Assembly (NCBI GenBank): GCA_947467435.1 | Contig: CANIIA010000015.1 | Span: 1 to 44,252, forward strand | From: Betaproteobacteria bacterium | GTDB lineage: Bacteria; Pseudomonadota; Gammaproteobacteria; Burkholderiales; SG8-39 | Reading direction: 5' to 3' | DNA: 44,252 nt | In this document: piece after piece, positions 17,367 to 25,105 of the stretch | Numbering within the stretch: position 1 is the first letter of the stretch | Layout of the letters: each line of letters starts with the position of its first letter | Program-made: the position numbers and the translations under genes | The notes under the pieces: generated by a model | Database searches by the model: none | Seen by the model: the letters and a program-made list of their open reading frames with translations, nothing else | What the model was told of the DNA's origin: nothing

Positions 17367-18605
17367 TTACGCCGCATTCAGCGCGGCACGCTCGGCTTGC
17401 ATACGTGCTGAGGGTTGCACATACATGGTCATTTGAAATAAGCCAGCGCACACACCAATCGCAACCGCACTTTGCCAAGCTAAGTCGTAATTTCCCATAC
17501 GACTAAAGATGAGTCCACCGCCCCAGGCGCCCAGAAACGAACCGACTTGATGGCTCATAAACGCGATGCCTGAGAGCGTGGCCATATAACGTAAGCCAAA
17601 CAAATGCACCACCAATCCCGACACCAGCGGAACCACACCAAGCCACAAGGTGCCCATCGCCGCTGCAAATAACAACGTGGATGCAGGCGTGGGTGGCAAC
17701 ATAAAATACAGCGCGACAAACAGCGAGCGGAGTAGGTAAATCCCGCCGAGTAAAAAGCGTTTCGAGTAACGACCGCCCAGCCAACCAAAGAGTAACGAAC
17801 CGAGCGCATTAAACACGCCCACCAGCGCAAGTGCCGTACTGCCTAAGGCTGGATCCATGCCACACAAATCCAGATACGTTGGTAGGTGTGTGGTAATGAA
17901 CACCAATTGCAAACCGCAAACAAAAAAAGCAATCGCCAAGACCACATAACCACGATGCCCAAACGCTTCCCGGATCGCGTCACTCACTGATTGCTGAACA
18001 CCGGTTGCGGTCGGTCGTTCAATTCGATCCGCACGACCAGCGATGAATGCGGCTGGCAACATCACCGCAGCGAGCGCAAGAAACCCCAAACACGCAATGC
18101 GCCAACCTTCAACACGAATTAAATGTTGAGCCAACGGCGAAGCGAAGGCTAACCCCAAGGAACCCAAGGCCGACACCGCGCCCATCGCCAAGCTGCGCTT
18201 AGCAGCGCTCGCTGTACGCGCCGTCACATTCATCGCAATGTTTGTTGCCGTACAAGACAGGGCCAGACCCACACAAATGCCCATGCCTAAAGTCACCATC
18301 CACGGTGCACTCGCAAAACTCGTCACCAACATACCGAGCGCGTAGATCGAGGCGCCTGCCACGAGGACCGGCCGTGTGCCATGCCGGTCTGCCATCACAC
18401 CCACAAAAGGTTGGGTCGCGCCCCAAATGATGTTTTGTAATGCGATCGCCAAAGAAAAATCTGCAGCGCTGATGCCAACATCACGCACGATCGATAACTG
18501 AAACAAACCAAAACTTTGGCGCATGCCCATGGCCATGCTGAGCAGGATGGCGGCACTAGCGAGAATGGCCAAAGTCTGCGCGCGCGAGAGTTCATGTTGT
18601 TGCAT
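17367..18605 (-). CDS. MFS transporter, divergent from the RuBisCO-like gene
   Basis: From the ATG at 18605 the product has 412 residues with about 12 transmembrane segments. The MFS loop GVMADRHGTRPVLV (between segments 2 and 3) and GWLGGRYSKRFLLGG (between segments 8 and 9) are visible. The MRQSFGLFQ segment in the first helix is typical of the family of MFS carboxylate-type porters. It probably imports the substrate of the adjacent module. No strong ribosome site is seen. It shares a 100-base intergenic gap with the RuBisCO-like gene. An in-frame ATG at 18668 would add 21 non-conserved residues. Confidence 0.88.
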   Translation of the reverse strand: MQQHELSRAQTLAILASAAILLSMAMGMRQSFGLFQLSIVRDVGISAADFSLAIALQNIIWGATQPFVGVMADRHGTRPVLVAGASIYALGMLVTSFASAPWMVTLGMGICVGLALSCTATNIAMNVTARTASAAKRSLAMGAVSALGSLGLAFASPLAQHLIRVEGWRIACLGFLALAAVMLPAAFIAGRADRIERPTATGVQQSVSDAIREAFGHRGYVVLAIAFFVCGLQLVFITTHLPTYLDLCGMDPALGSTALALVGVFNALGSLLFGWLGGRYSKRFLLGGIYLLRSLFVALYFMLPPTPASTLLFAAAMGTLWLGVVPLVSGLVVHLFGLRYMATLSGIAFMSHQVGSFLGAWGGGLIFSRMGNYDLAWQSAVAIGVCAGLFQMTMYVQPSARMQAERAALNAA

Positions 18606-18627
18606 TAGGCGATTATCGCGGAGTCCT

Positions 18628-18687
18628 AGCCGACTTGCGGCGATTGGTTCACAGAATGGCTGAACCATTGCCCGATCCGGGTCGGCT
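18628..18687. promoter_or_regulatory. nested inverted repeats in the MFS / RuBisCO-like divergent gap (candidate operator)
   Basis: TGGTTCA (18645-18651) and TGAACCA (18661-18667) form a perfect inverted repeat with a nine-base gap. AGCCGAC (18628-18634) and GTCGGCT (18681-18687) form a second pair almost concentric with it. They lie between two divergent start codons at 18605 and 18706, so one regulator could control both genes. A possible promoter for the plus-strand gene is TTGCCC (18668-18673) with CATACT (18692-18697), 18 bases apart. Confidence 0.5.
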
Positions 18688-18705
18688 CACGCATACTCTC
18701 GCCTC

Positions 18706-19839
18706 ATGCCTGATCATTTAACTACTGAAACACGCTTCATCGCACGCTATCGCATCGCCGCAGCGCATCGCGCGGCTGCTGAAAGCGCTGCAGCAGCCTT
18801 AGCGCTCGAACAAAGCGTCGAAGTCCCCCTCGCCGCCGTGTTTGATCCTTGGGTGCGCGAACATGTGGTCGGGCGCGTGGAAGACCTCACCAACCAAGAT
18901 GCTGAGCACTACATCGCTACGCTTTCTTTGTCTGTGGCGAGTACTGGACTCGATGTTGCGCAAACCATCAATATGTTGTTTGGCAATGCGTCGCTACACC
19001 CGCACGTCACTCTGGTTGATGCGCAACTGCCTGAGGCGCTATTGCGCGCGTTACGTGGGCCGCGCTTTGGTATTCAGGGATTGCGGGACCGCACCGGTGC
19101 GCACCGCAGACCGCTGACGTGTGCAGCTTTAAAACCTCAAGGACTCGCACCCAAAGCCCTAGCAAAACTTTGCTTTGATTTAGCCGCAAATGGCATCGAT
19201 ATCATCAAAGATGACCACGGTTTAGCCGATCAAGATTACGCACCGTTTCAAGCCCGCGTGGCAGCTTGCCAACGCGCCATTCAAGCTGCGGCACTTGAAA
19301 CTGGTCGCACCGCGCTCTACGCACCGAGCTTAGTTGGCGCACCAAACGCACTGATTACACAAACGCAGATCGTGCATGAACATGGCGTCGGCGCGGTTTT
19401 GCTTGCACCTGCATTAATTGGAATGCCGGTGTTTCACGCGCTCGTTTCAGAACATCTCAAGGTACCCGTCTTAGCTCACCCAGCCTATGCGGGTGCGACG
19501 CGTGTTGAACCGGCGTTTCTGCTCGGCTCTTTTTTTCGTGCGATGGGTGCGGACGCGGTGATTTACCCGCACCACGGTGGACGCTTCGCGTTTGACGCTG
19601 GGCGTTGCGCGGCGATTGCGCAAGCCGCACGTGGCGCGTGGGGAGAGATTCGTGCAGCCTTGCCCGTTCCTGCAGGGGGAATGCAAGTCGATCGCGTCGC
19701 CGAACTCGTTCAGTTTTATGGCCACGATGTGATGTTACTGATCGGTGGCGCCCTACTCACTGCGGGTCAAGACCTGCCTGCGCAAACACGTGCATTTGTA
19801 CAAGCCGTGGCACAAAGCGGCACTGTCGCTGCAACCTAA
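18706..19839 (+). CDS. RuBisCO-like protein (form IV, RuBisCO large-chain family)
   Basis: The 377-residue protein has the RuBisCO large-subunit fold pattern but not a RuBisCO active site. Lys143 (in ALKPQGL) corresponds to Lys175, with Gln145 where RuBisCO has Lys177. Lys168-Asp169-Asp170 correspond to Lys201 (the carbamylated lysine) to Asp203, but His171 replaces Glu204. His258 (VLAHPA) fits His294. The flexible loop 6 with Lys334 appears replaced by a HHGGRF segment. PAGGM and LIGGAL fit the phosphate-binding loops. RuBisCO-like proteins act as enolases, isomerases or decarboxylases of phosphorylated sugars or methionine-salvage intermediates. No ribosome site is evident, so the mRNA may be leaderless. 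It is followed by a cupin gene 25 bases on. Confidence 0.9.
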   Translation: MPDHLTTETRFIARYRIAAAHRAAAESAAAALALEQSVEVPLAAVFDPWVREHVVGRVEDLTNQDAEHYIATLSLSVASTGLDVAQTINMLFGNASLHPHVTLVDAQLPEALLRALRGPRFGIQGLRDRTGAHRRPLTCAALKPQGLAPKALAKLCFDLAANGIDIIKDDHGLADQDYAPFQARVAACQRAIQAAALETGRTALYAPSLVGAPNALITQTQIVHEHGVGAVLLAPALIGMPVFHALVSEHLKVPVLAHPAYAGATRVEPAFLLGSFFRAMGADAVIYPHHGGRFAFDAGRCAAIAQAARGAWGEIRAALPVPAGGMQVDRVAELVQFYGHDVMLLIGGALLTAGQDLPAQTRAFVQAVAQSGTVAAT

Positions 19840-19864
19840 TTCGTCCACACACGAGATTCGTATC

Positions 19865-20314
19865 GTGACACTCAAACCAGTCCGTCGCATGCAAGCCAAT
19901 CATCAATGGGAGGCGGTCACGCCATTGCACTACAAAGAAGAAGGTAGTGCACCCTTTAAAGACGTCAGCCGACATGTTTTGTTTGGAGATACGCATATCG
20001 GCGCTGAATTGCGCTACTTCGAAGTCAGCGCTGGGGGTTACACCACACTTGAGCGCCACGAACACGCGCACGCCGTTTTAATTTTGCGTGGTGCGGGTCG
20101 CGTTCTGATCGGCGATGAAGTGCATGAAGTGGCGTGCAATGATTTGGTCAGCATTGCACCGATGACATGGCATCAATTTCGTCCAGCCGATGGTGTGGTG
20201 TTGGGATTTCTGTGCATGGTGAATCAATCTCGCGACCGGCCGCAGCTACCGCATTCATCCGATTTAGAGCGCTTACGCGCGACGCCCGCAATCAGCGAAT
20301 TTATTCGCGTCTAA
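19865..20314 (+). CDS. single-domain cupin protein
   Basis: From the GTG at 19865 the product has 149 residues. An ATG at 19889 is the alternative start. It has the cupin motif 1 (LERHEHAHAVLILRGAGRVLIG: two histidines, then a glycine) and motif 2 (LVSIAPMTWHQFRPADG), so a metal-binding beta-barrel is expected. Small cupins act as isomerases, epimerases, decarboxylases or dioxygenases, and the reaction cannot be named here. Starting 25 bases after the RuBisCO-like gene, it is almost surely in the same operon, and this suggests that it processes a related substrate or product. Confidence 0.87.
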   Translation: MTLKPVRRMQANHQWEAVTPLHYKEEGSAPFKDVSRHVLFGDTHIGAELRYFEVSAGGYTTLERHEHAHAVLILRGAGRVLIGDEVHEVACNDLVSIAPMTWHQFRPADGVVLGFLCMVNQSRDRPQLPHSSDLERLRATPAISEFIRV

Positions 20315-20389
20315 ACTACTTTTACCGTCTCGAAATACCCAAGTTTTTTCTGTGGGATTTAAACCCAAGTGCTTTAGTTGGTTAATATT

Positions 20390-20409
20390 TAATTGTTTAT
20401 AAACAATTA
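20390..20409. promoter_or_regulatory. 20-bp perfect palindrome in an AT-rich island
   Basis: TAATTGTTTATAAACAATTA is its own reverse complement. It lies in an AT-rich stretch (about 20315-20545) between the cupin gene and the 87-residue gene. Nearby are two ACCCAAGT copies (20337-20344 and 20363-20370) and a GTGGT/ACCAC pair (20423-20427 and 20434-20438). The setting fits an operator or terminator of the upstream operon, but no T-run follows. Confidence 0.65.
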
Positions 20410-20446
20410 TTTAAGTATTTTAGTGGTGAAATAACCACAACAATGA

Positions 20447-20475
20447 TTGCACTGGATAAGAGCTGATCTGATAAA
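20447..20475 (+). promoter_or_regulatory. possible sigma70 promoter for the 87-residue gene
   Basis: TTGCAC (20447-20452) and GATAAA (20470-20475) are separated by 17 bases and lie upstream of the ATG at 20546. The match is plausible but not tested. Confidence 0.3.
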
Positions 20476-20535
20476 AAATTTTTTGGATCGTGCTACGCGC
20501 CTGAGCCTGGTATATGCTTATCTCCCAACTGCTTC

Positions 20536-20540
20536 AGGAG
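20536..20540 (+). promoter_or_regulatory. ribosome binding site for the 87-residue gene
   Basis: AGGAG lies five bases before the ATG at 20546, which decides this start over the longer reading frame that opens at 20447. Confidence 0.6.
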
Positions 20541-20545
20541 CTATC

Positions 20546-20809
20546 ATGCTGCAACCGCACAAAGCTGCGGGAGCGCACTATCCCTACCTCGTCGAACCCC
20601 AAGGGGACGGCTGGACTGTCACCTTCGTCGAGGCGCGCTTTCCGCACCACCTACTATTTTTCAAGCGTCACGCCAACGCGCTCAGTTTTGCTCGCAAGCT
20701 CAATCGCAGCTACAGCGCGCAAGTCCAAGCGATGGAAGACGCACAACTTGTGATCGCCAAAGTTCGCGGCATGCCATCGACGCCGCCCGAAGAACGCGCT
20801 GGTGTGTAA
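20546..20809 (+). CDS. hypothetical protein, 87 residues
   Basis: I do not recognise this gene. The AGGAG ribosome site supports the ATG at 20546. The protein starts MLQPHKAAGAHYPYLVEPQG, includes an aromatic-rich FPHHLLFFKRHANALSFARKL stretch, and ends with a proline-rich acidic tail. It is soluble with no signal peptide or membrane segment. Its gene stands alone between the AT-rich island and the convergent aspartate-dehydrogenase-like gene. Codon use looks like that of its neighbours, so it is probably a real gene. Confidence 0.7.
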   Translation: MLQPHKAAGAHYPYLVEPQGDGWTVTFVEARFPHHLLFFKRHANALSFARKLNRSYSAQVQAMEDAQLVIAKVRGMPSTPPEERAGV

Positions 20810-20860
20810 TCACGCGTCGATGCACTACGCCACGACGAATGACAAACCTTATGACAAACC

Positions 20861-21694
20861 TTAAGTACCGACCCGCAATACGCTGCCAAGCTTTCTGAGT
20901 GCAGCGATCATCGACAGTGCGGTGATCCTGCCGGTCTTCGGGTTTTCGCTTGGAATATTCGCAATCGTCAGAGTAAATGACGCGCTATCCGCGTCCACAG
21001 TAATGGTGTGATTGTTTCGTTCTGTGCTCGGGTCAGCCCAGATTTCAATCATCGTATTTTCCGGACCCACGCCGGCCAAGCCAAGCGCAGCAGCCACATT
21101 CACATTGGCTGGAAAGCCAATCACCGCATCCAACGCATTGCCTTCAAATACTTTTTTGGGCGACGTTAACCCGTCGACAGAAATGTTATTCGCGACCAGA
21201 TACGGCGCACCCTGCAAGCCTTGCGGAGGTTTACGCGTCACCATCCGTATCGAATGAATTTGTCCTTGTGCAGCGGCTTGCACTGCATCTAAGCCGAGTA
21301 ACGCGCCAGTGGCCACGATGATGCTCGCACCATGTGCTTGGGCTAAGGCTTGATAGTGCGCCTGACGTGCCACCAAGGCCCCAACGCTAATTACCAGCAA
21401 CGTGCGGCCCGCGCGTAATGCGGGCTCAGCCAACGCTGCAAATACCTCAGCAGGCGCACATTCGACCACAACATCCGCGACCTGAGCGAGCTCACCCAAG
21501 GTCAGCACGGGCACTGGTTGGCGGTAGGTGTTCATCACCGTTTGGGCGCGAGCGACATCACGGGCCGACACAGCCACCAAGCGCAAACCGGGGATACCTG
21601 CATCTAAGGCAGCCGCAATTTTTTGTCCAATCGCACCAAAGCCACCGATGGCAACGGTGCGTACTTGAGGGTTTGAAGATGAAGACATAAGCAT
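20861..21694 (-). CDS. aspartate dehydrogenase-like NAD(P)-dependent oxidoreductase (NadX family)
   Basis: From the ATG at 21694 the product has 277 residues; an ATG at 21688 is also possible. It has an N-terminal Rossmann GGFGAIG turn, VECAPAEVF, VATGALLGLDAVQAAAQG, PANVNVAAALGLAGVGPENT, IWADPSTERNNHTI (with the conserved histidine) and the C-terminal PSENPKTGRITALSMIAALRKLG. The family makes iminoaspartate from aspartate with NAD(P)+. Paralogues in Burkholderiales often act on other substrates in catabolic clusters, which would fit the RuBisCO-like module nearby. It could equally serve NAD synthesis. It faces away from the preceding genes. Confidence 0.85.
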   Translation of the reverse strand: MLMSSSSNPQVRTVAIGGFGAIGQKIAAALDAGIPGLRLVAVSARDVARAQTVMNTYRQPVPVLTLGELAQVADVVVECAPAEVFAALAEPALRAGRTLLVISVGALVARQAHYQALAQAHGASIIVATGALLGLDAVQAAAQGQIHSIRMVTRKPPQGLQGAPYLVANNISVDGLTSPKKVFEGNALDAVIGFPANVNVAAALGLAGVGPENTMIEIWADPSTERNNHTITVDADSASFTLTIANIPSENPKTGRITALSMIAALRKLGSVLRVGT

Positions 21695-21799
21695 AGGCTC
21701 AACAAAATATAAGCGATAAAAAATAAGTAGCGCAGTCTGCCGTTTCAATGCACCTGTGGCAAGCGTATTTCTCGTCTCGAAACAACCGGGCGAACCGAC

Positions 21800-24700
21800 T
21801 TACCAATCACGCCATGCAGATAAGAGTGGGAAATATAAGCCTTTACGCGCTCCACCCAGTGCAGTTGCGTAACGTTCAAGTTGCGCGCGATAGCGCTGTT
21901 GTTCACGATCTAAAAATGCTTCTTGGTCCTCGCCCTCGTGTCGGCTCGATTTGTAATCCACGACCCAGCGCGTACCATCCGCATCAACAAAACACCGATC
22001 CAGAACAAGCGTGCGCACACGCGCAGCATCGACATAGCGTAGACGCAATTCATTCGACGCTTCTTGGTGTGGGCCCAATAGCCAGCGACCGCGTGGGTCT
22101 TGAACGGCAAAGATCAATGCTTGGGTCACGCGCTCACAGGCCGCATCTAACATCGGGGCACTCACCCCTTGCACCACTAATGCCGCACGAATCGACGTAG
22201 ATAACGACGTAATTCGATCGACGCTCCAACCCTGCAAGCTGTCTTCTGCAATACGCTGTAGCCAACGATGCACCACCGTACCCACTTGTCGCGCAGTTTC
22301 ACCCGCCCAAGAAAACTCAATCACATCCTCTTCGACAGCGTCTTGAGTGACTCGGCCTTGCCACGCAAAGCCACTGGGTGGCTCTGGCAAAGACCAGTCG
22401 AACGATAAACGCACGAGCCCCGGCGTCGCAGTCAGTGCATTGACCGCTTTGGATGTAGCTGGCGATGCGATCGTGGGCGCTGTCGGTGACAGACCCTGTT
22501 GCAGAGCATCGTTCCATTGCGTCAATGCACGCTCAACCTGTTGCGAAACACTGGGCCATAAGTAATGCAATAAGGTGTGTCGGGCTGGCGCCGCAATGTG
22601 CTGCGATTGCCCTAGCTCACCTCGCACAGAGACGTCGCCTAACAAATGAAGTCGCTGCTTGGCACGTGTTGCGGCCACATACAGTAAACGTACCACTTCA
22701 AAGGCCTCGCGCTCGGCCTCAAGCGTCTGTAACCACCGATAAGTCGGGTCGTGGCCTGCACCCGTTTCTTCAATTGGCGCCAACAACAACTCTGCGCCCT
22801 GCCCCACAGCTCGAGGGCGTTCCATCCAACGCAATAACACCGCAGTATCGTTACGCGTACCTCGACCAAGGCCGGGCACGATGACGTGATCAAACTGTAA
22901 GCCCTTGGCCTTGTGAATCGTCATCACTTGCAAACGATCATCGGCTTGTACATCCGGTTGCGCAAACAAACGCGCCAAGCCGGCAATCAGCGCTTGTCGA
23001 TCCACCAACATGCCAGCTTGAGCGTGACGTTCTAAGTGACCAAAAAATACATCAGCATCCACCAAATCGGTTTGACGTGACACACACGCAGGGCCTCCCA
23101 AGGCCAACCAAGCAGACTCGACGCACTGCCGCAGCGGGATGCGTCCACAAGCCTGTAACGGTGCTGTGAGCACCGTTACCATTCGCAAAACACGCGCGCG
23201 TTCGTCGTCAGGCAATTGCGCAAGTAGCGCTTCATCTTGCATGCGTTGCCAGAAGGTATGTTGTGCGCCGGTTGAATCGCGCGCAGCCAGTAACGTGAGC
23301 GTCGATAAACGCAATCCACACCATGGTGCGCGCAACACGGCAAGCCATGCGATACGGTCTGCACGATGCGTCAATGCACACGTCAGCGACAACAAATCTT
23401 GTACGACTTGGCGTGACTCGAGTGGCTCGATATCAATCGCGCGGAAACGTAAATGCGCGGCTTGCAGTGCCGGAACAATCTCACGCAATGCGCCACGATG
23501 ACGCACCAAGATCGCAACGGTACCCTGCGGATCCTCTCGCTGCGCGTGCTGTACCAGCGACACCACGCGTGCAGCCTCGCCATGCACGTCTTGATTAAAA
23601 AATGCATGCACACACACTGCCTCACCAGCCAAAGCCGGATGCACAGCTTGCGAAGGCGCATAAGGCACCGCACCGCGTGCTGCATCCGCCTGCGCAGGCA
23701 TCGCTTGAGCAAACACCTGATTCACCCAATCGACAATCCCCGCTTGTGAACGAAAATTCGCATGTAGCTGCAAAAACGCGAGCTGCACCGTGCCAATACC
23801 CTGCGCCCGTGTCTGCAAAAATTTTCCGACTTCAGCTTCACGAAAACGGTAGATCGATTGCATCGGATCGCCAACCACAAACAGCGTGCGTCCATCGCCC
23901 TGCGGACCAGACTGCCAGCCCGCCGTCAGGCGTTCAATCAAGGTGTATTGCGAGATCGAAGTGTCTTGAAATTCGTCGACCAGTAAATGAGAAATACGAT
24001 GATCAAGTGCCAAGGCCAAATCAGTTGGCGCATCCTCGCTACCCAAGGCCTGTAACGCACGTAACGACACTTCGGTAAAATCCAGCGCACCCCGCGCACG
24101 AAACACTAACTGTAATTGCGCGACGGCCATGCGCGACAAATACAAAATCGCCTCTAGCACTTGCCACTGTCCAGGGCGATACGCCGCCGCAGGCAAGGCA
24201 TAGAGGGCGCACAAGGCTTCGTAGACGCCCGGGGTCTGCTGCGCTTCGCTCGACCAAGCCATATAGCGGGCTTTCCATTGCTGTGCGGACGCTCTTTCTT
24301 GTGCATTCGTGCCCGCAGGAAATCCTTGCTTGACTGTCGCTGCAGCGCGCCAGGTCTTAGTTTTAGTCAGAAAAAAATCAGCGATCAAACGCCAATCATC
24401 CAATGTGTCGGCAAACGCATCACCGTGCAGATGGCTGAACGCGTAATTCGCAAGCGCCCGCAACTCAGATTGCGCTGGGACCACGCGATGCAATCGATCC
24501 AATGCTAATTGGCGTGCGCGTTGTAACGCTGCCTCGAGCGTATCGCGCGCTGCATCAGCGGCAAGGCGCAACCAGTGATCACGCCGAGACAACATCTCAG
24601 CAAGTAAGGTTTCAATCCGCGCGGTGTCGTTATCCAAATGCACAAGCAACGTTTGCAAATGCGCCTGTGCTGGCCCAGACACCTCAAGCAACGCCACCGT

Positions 24701-25105
24701 ATCGCGCACGGCCTCGAGATATAAAGGCCACGCATCCTCCAGTGTTTGCGCAGCGCCCCCTAAACATGAGAGGACGGGCATCTGTCGTGTGATGTTTGCG
24801 CACAGTGCATCAATCGTCAGAATACGCAGACGCTGTGGATTGTCGGTTAACGCACGCGCTTGCGCATCTTGGCGTTGTGACAACGCGTTGAGCACCCGCT
24901 GACGCATTTCTGCTGCCGCTTTACGTGTAAACGTAATTGCCACAATTTCTTCTGGATTCGGCACCACTACAAGTAAGGCCAAATAGCGCTGAATCAATAG
25001 CTCGGTTTTGCCCGAGCCGGCCGGCGCTTGCACAATAAACGATTGCGTAATGTCGAGGGCACGCAAGCGCGCTGCTTGATCTGGCGGTTGCACGCGCGCG
25101 TTCAT
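21800..25105 (-). CDS. addA: AddA-type UvrD helicase/exonuclease
   Basis: The 1101-residue product has SF1A helicase motifs: Walker A APAGSGKT (residues 27-34), the VAITFTRKAA motif, motif II LLVDEFQDTS, motif III VVGDPMQSIYRFR, motif V VMTIHKAKGLQFDHVIVPG and motif VI LLYVAATRAKQRL. The C-terminal RecB-like nuclease has VVDYKSS with Asp1050 and Lys1052. AddAB resects double-strand DNA ends for recombinational repair. Its ATG overlaps the AddB stop by four bases (ATGA), which implies coupled translation. It is the last gene of the minus-strand fdxA, addB, addA row. Confidence 0.93.
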   Translation of the reverse strand: MNARVQPPDQAARLRALDITQSFIVQAPAGSGKTELLIQRYLALLVVVPNPEEIVAITFTRKAAAEMRQRVLNALSQRQDAQARALTDNPQRLRILTIDALCANITRQMPVLSCLGGAAQTLEDAWPLYLEAVRDTVALLEVSGPAQAHLQTLLVHLDNDTARIETLLAEMLSRRDHWLRLAADAARDTLEAALQRARQLALDRLHRVVPAQSELRALANYAFSHLHGDAFADTLDDWRLIADFFLTKTKTWRAAATVKQGFPAGTNAQERASAQQWKARYMAWSSEAQQTPGVYEALCALYALPAAAYRPGQWQVLEAILYLSRMAVAQLQLVFRARGALDFTEVSLRALQALGSEDAPTDLALALDHRISHLLVDEFQDTSISQYTLIERLTAGWQSGPQGDGRTLFVVGDPMQSIYRFREAEVGKFLQTRAQGIGTVQLAFLQLHANFRSQAGIVDWVNQVFAQAMPAQADAARGAVPYAPSQAVHPALAGEAVCVHAFFNQDVHGEAARVVSLVQHAQREDPQGTVAILVRHRGALREIVPALQAAHLRFRAIDIEPLESRQVVQDLLSLTCALTHRADRIAWLAVLRAPWCGLRLSTLTLLAARDSTGAQHTFWQRMQDEALLAQLPDDERARVLRMVTVLTAPLQACGRIPLRQCVESAWLALGGPACVSRQTDLVDADVFFGHLERHAQAGMLVDRQALIAGLARLFAQPDVQADDRLQVMTIHKAKGLQFDHVIVPGLGRGTRNDTAVLLRWMERPRAVGQGAELLLAPIEETGAGHDPTYRWLQTLEAEREAFEVVRLLYVAATRAKQRLHLLGDVSVRGELGQSQHIAAPARHTLLHYLWPSVSQQVERALTQWNDALQQGLSPTAPTIASPATSKAVNALTATPGLVRLSFDWSLPEPPSGFAWQGRVTQDAVEEDVIEFSWAGETARQVGTVVHRWLQRIAEDSLQGWSVDRITSLSTSIRAALVVQGVSAPMLDAACERVTQALIFAVQDPRGRWLLGPHQEASNELRLRYVDAARVRTLVLDRCFVDADGTRWVVDYKSSRHEGEDQEAFLDREQQRYRAQLERYATALGGARKGLYFPLLSAWRDW

